Assembly: GCF_031877795.1 (NCBI RefSeq)
Contig: NC_133931.1
Location: forward strand, 130,672,621 to 130,736,620
Origin: Strix aluco
Lineage: Eukaryota; Chordata; Aves; Strigiformes; Strigidae
Direction of reading: 5' to 3'
DNA: 64,000 nt
Both the position numbers and the translations under genes were made by a program. Each line of letters starts with the position of its first letter. Positions within the stretch are counted from its first letter, which is position 1. The notes under the pieces are model-generated. The model searched no databases and was not told the DNA's origin. It saw only the letters and a list, made by a program, of their open reading frames with translations. This document shows, one piece after another, positions 62,137 through 64,000 of this stretch.

Positions 62137-62147
62137 ATGTGAGTGAG
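62137..62147 (+). CDS. COL1A2: COL1A2 exon 2, an 11-nt microexon
   Basis: Exon 2 of COL1A2 is 11 nt in other vertebrates, and exactly 11 nt are bounded here by TTTTTCCAG and the donor GTCAGT. It completes the codon begun in exon 1 (C+AT = His) and adds Val, Ser and Glu. It lies in the short non-collagenous leader after the signal peptide. The donor GTCAGT departs from the GTAAGT consensus. With an exon this small, recognition probably relies on the strong upstream pyrimidine tract and on ordered splicing of the neighbouring introns. The frame stays open through exon 3. Confidence 0.93.
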
Positions 62148-62765
62148 GTCAGTATCATTATTTTTTATCTCATATGTAACACTCAACTTCAATTAACAGG
62201 CTAGACTTCTTTTTCATGGCAGTATTATTTACTAACATTAATTCCCAATATGGTCATGGAAAGATACCGATTAGATCCTGAAGGGACTGCCTGGAAAGGT
62301 ACCCACCCCATTTTCTCAAGTGGGATGTCCTTTTAAAGACTGCCTTCATAGGTGTAAAGACCATGAGGAGAAAGTAACGGAGCAGTGGTGTTTGGACATT
62401 ATACCTGGCAGTTTGGATTGGAGATGACTCTCTTTTAAAGCCAGTCTTACAGTCTAAATTTCATTGCACAGAAGGATTATGAAAGAACTCAGGTGTGACT
62501 TTTTTTATGCTAGTTTTGTAGGCTGTAATAGGTATAAGATTGTCAGTCTTCAACAGAATGTTCTAATGTAGTTACATGTATCTTTGTTATATAATGAAGT
62601 CCTAGCCTTCATAGTAATTTAAAACCATAGGGCATACTTAAATATACTGTACTGAGAAAAATTATAGCTATGTAAGAAGATGAGTCTAAGTTTGTACGTT
62701 ATTTTAGTTTAAAATTTTGGGAGAAACTGCATCTTTTTTAAAATTCTCTTCTTTATTTTTTCCAG
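62148..62765 (+). other. COL1A2: COL1A2 intron 2 (618 bp)
   Basis: The donor is GTCAGT and the acceptor TTTATTTTTTCCAG. It contains two CTTTTAAAG motifs (near 62331 and 62431) and a TATATAA at 62588-62594. In chicken, a cartilage-specific promoter lies in this intron and makes a transcript in which a different first exon replaces exons 1 and 2. A candidate for the equivalent exon is listed separately. Confidence 0.9.
62576..62671 (+). promoter_or_regulatory. COL1A2: Candidate cartilage-type alternative first exon in intron 2
   Basis: A usable donor, GTAAGA, starts at 62672, 94 bp before exon 3. Chicken intron 2 is known to carry an alternative first exon of roughly 0.1 kb near exon 3, whose mRNA is not translated as collagen. 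I placed the left edge to fit that size; nothing in the sequence fixes it. The TATATAA at 62588 could mean that initiation lies further right. Other donors nearby (GTATAAG at 62532) are also possible. Confidence 0.25.
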
Positions 62766-62783
62766 GCATCTGCAGGGCGGAAG
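62766..62783 (+). CDS. COL1A2: COL1A2 exon 3, an 18-nt exon
   Basis: GCA TCT GCA GGG CGG AAG encodes ASAGRK, the last non-collagenous residues before the N-propeptide triple helix. It is bounded by TTTTTTCCAG and the donor GTAAGC and is in phase 0 on both sides. Mammalian exon 3 is similarly tiny (about 15 nt, from memory), so a one-codon length difference would be ordinary. An internal CAG at 62773-62775 could mimic an acceptor, but using it would break the frame. Confidence 0.9.
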
Positions 62784-63469
62784 GTAAGCATTTTTATTTT
62801 TCTTGTGTGGAAGTGGAGATGGTATCAGACATTCTTAGGCAGATTAATATTTTCTTGAATATTGGATGAAAGGAAAACTGACTACATTTGTTATTTCCAG
62901 TGTTCCCTGAGAATAGCAGTAGCACTGAGATGAGTAGGAAGTAAAAAGGAGGGAACAATGGATGCAACATCTTAACACCAGGGTAAATTCAAATACTGAA
63001 TTTAAGCTGCTTTACCCAAGATCAGGGCTAAGCCTACCAAGAACTAAACTGCATCAAAGTAACATTCTTGTTCAACCAGTGTTCCTTTAGAAAGATTTAC
63101 GTGAATTGAACAGTACAGCAATATCCATACGGGTCTGAAAGGCTAAATAGTTTTTTGTTTTATTTCTAAAAGTCACTACTGTTAAATTAGAGCCAGTCAC
63201 TCAGTAGAGACTAAAACCAACTTTGCAAGTACTTCAGTGGATGGTGCAGTGATACTGTTAACTGACACAGTAGTGACAGTGACTAATCTATTTTCAGTAG
63301 CATATTGTGGAAAAAGGATATGCTGTCTGTGGAAAATAGCTATCAGACCTGTATGTGAAGTCTTCTTTCCCTTTTTTATGTACACTAATTATTTCTAATG
63401 TATCTGTTTCCCTTCATAGTCCTGGAAAATTTGCATGGTAACTCATTAAATTTTATTTTCTTCAAGCAG
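62784..63469 (+). other. COL1A2: COL1A2 intron 3 (686 bp)
   Basis: It runs from donor GTAAGC to acceptor TTTTCTTCAAGCAG. It is AT-rich unique sequence with no repeat or RNA gene that I can recognise. Confidence 0.9.
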
Positions 63470-63505
63470 GGCCCTAGAGGAGACAAAGGGCCACAGGGAG
63501 AAAGG
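63470..63505 (+). CDS. COL1A2: COL1A2 exon 4: first Gly-X-Y triplets of the N-propeptide
   Basis: These 36 nt encode GPRGDKGPQGER: four complete Gly-X-Y triplets that begin with a whole glycine codon. Exons that start with Gly and have lengths in multiples of nine are the rule in fibrillar collagen genes. The acceptor is TTCAAGCAG and the donor GTAAGG. This segment belongs to the short triple-helical part of the N-propeptide, which procollagen N-proteinase removes after secretion. The remaining exons of the gene, including the main triple helix and C-propeptide, lie beyond the window. Confidence 0.97.
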
Positions 63506-64000
63506 GTAAGGATTTAGACTGACATTCATTTGTTTGTGATCTTTGAACAACAGTTGTTGGAAGACCAGTAGGAAAAAACTAAGTTTGGGCATTGATGTGA
63601 GATTAAATGAATGTACCTGTAGAAGCTTGCATGTACAATTTAATTAAAAAGAAACCAAGTTACCTATGTAGCAAATTCTGCCCCAGCAATATCTCACCAA
63701 CGTAGTTATGGTAATTGTGCCTGAGCACAGAATCACAGAATCATCAAGGTTGGAAAAGACCTTGAAGGTCATCTAGTCCAACCAGCAGATGCGGTTGAGT
63801 TCAGACAGCAGCCTAGCACTCCCAAGTGATGGTTTGAAAAACTTTTTTTCCAACTGCCCACAGTGGAAAAAGTGCATGAAAATGCAGAAGAGAAAGTTGA
63901 CACATAAAGACGTAGTCTTTGAACAATATGGTATATGGATAAACTCTCTCTATATCAAATCTGAATAGACAAAGCTAGCTTTGAGGATCATTCATTATCT
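63506..64000 (+). other. COL1A2: COL1A2 intron 4, 5' part
   Basis: The intron begins with GTAAGG and continues past the window end. No exon 5 (longer Gly-Pro-Pro-rich sequence) is seen before position 64000. A CR1 fragment lies inside it. Confidence 0.9.
63727..63830 (-). mobile_element. CR1 LINE 3'-end fragment in COL1A2 intron 4
   Basis: The inverted CR1 terminus is clear at 63727-63786: CAGAATCACAGAATCATCAA, then GGTTGGAAAAGACCTTGAAG, then TCATCTAGTCCAACC. Similarity fades toward 63830, so the right edge is uncertain. It is antisense to COL1A2 and about 220 bp after exon 4, with no coding content. Confidence 0.88.

Noticed and set aside
62771-62775. Alternative acceptor TGCAG inside exon 3
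   Set aside because: Using it would leave an 8-nt exon and shift the frame away from the Gly-X-Y sequence of exon 4. The upstream TTTTTTCCAG is stronger.
1-64000. tRNA, snRNA, CRISPR, integron, phage or operon structures
   Set aside because: I scanned for tRNA B-box-like sequences (such as the GGTTCAAAT at about 12710), regularly spaced direct repeats and bacterial gene arrangements. None had supporting flanking structure, and the composition is that of an animal genome.

Overview
The window is vertebrate nuclear DNA, most probably from a bird. Two clear CR1 (chicken repeat 1) LINE copies and several short CR1 tails, recognisable by their ATTCTRTG-type octamer ends, give it an avian (or at least sauropsid) signature. 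Genes are sparse, exons are tiny with long introns, and nothing looks like an operon or a bacterial gene.

The one gene I can support is the 5' end of COL1A2 (pro-alpha2 chain of type I collagen) on the + strand at the right edge. I place its promoter (inverted CCAAT, TATA box, predicted start near 59684), its 5' UTR with two short uORFs and the collagen-mRNA stem-loop, and four coding exons: 59818-59887 (70 nt), 62137-62147 (11 nt), 62766-62783 (18 nt) and 63470-63505 (36 nt). Together they encode 45 residues: a signal peptide, the short N-terminal leader of the propeptide, and the first four Gly-X-Y triplets. All splice sites are GT-AG and the frame is continuous. The gene runs off the window in intron 4.

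The promoter and the first half of intron 1 sit in a very GC-rich, CpG-dense block (about 57660-61210). Long ORFs occur there on both strands, but they reflect base composition and I do not call them genes.

Positions 1 to about 57650 are AT-rich DNA with no gene I can recognise. From the vertebrate order BET1-COL1A2-CASD1 I infer that this is the large intergenic interval upstream of COL1A2. It holds a CR1 copy on the - strand (19566-20369), a CR1 copy on the + strand (about 42990-44058) with an intact FADD reverse-transcriptase motif but a frameshift, some degraded CR1 tails, homopolymers (G21, T35, C24, A28) and several small tandem duplications. Any distal COL1A2 enhancers would lie here, but they cannot be recognised from one sequence.

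I found no previously undescribed system. The most useful observations are the microexon structure and layered translational signals of COL1A2, the wide CpG island, a candidate second (cartilage-type) promoter in intron 2, and the phased pyrimidine repeat just upstream of the promoter.
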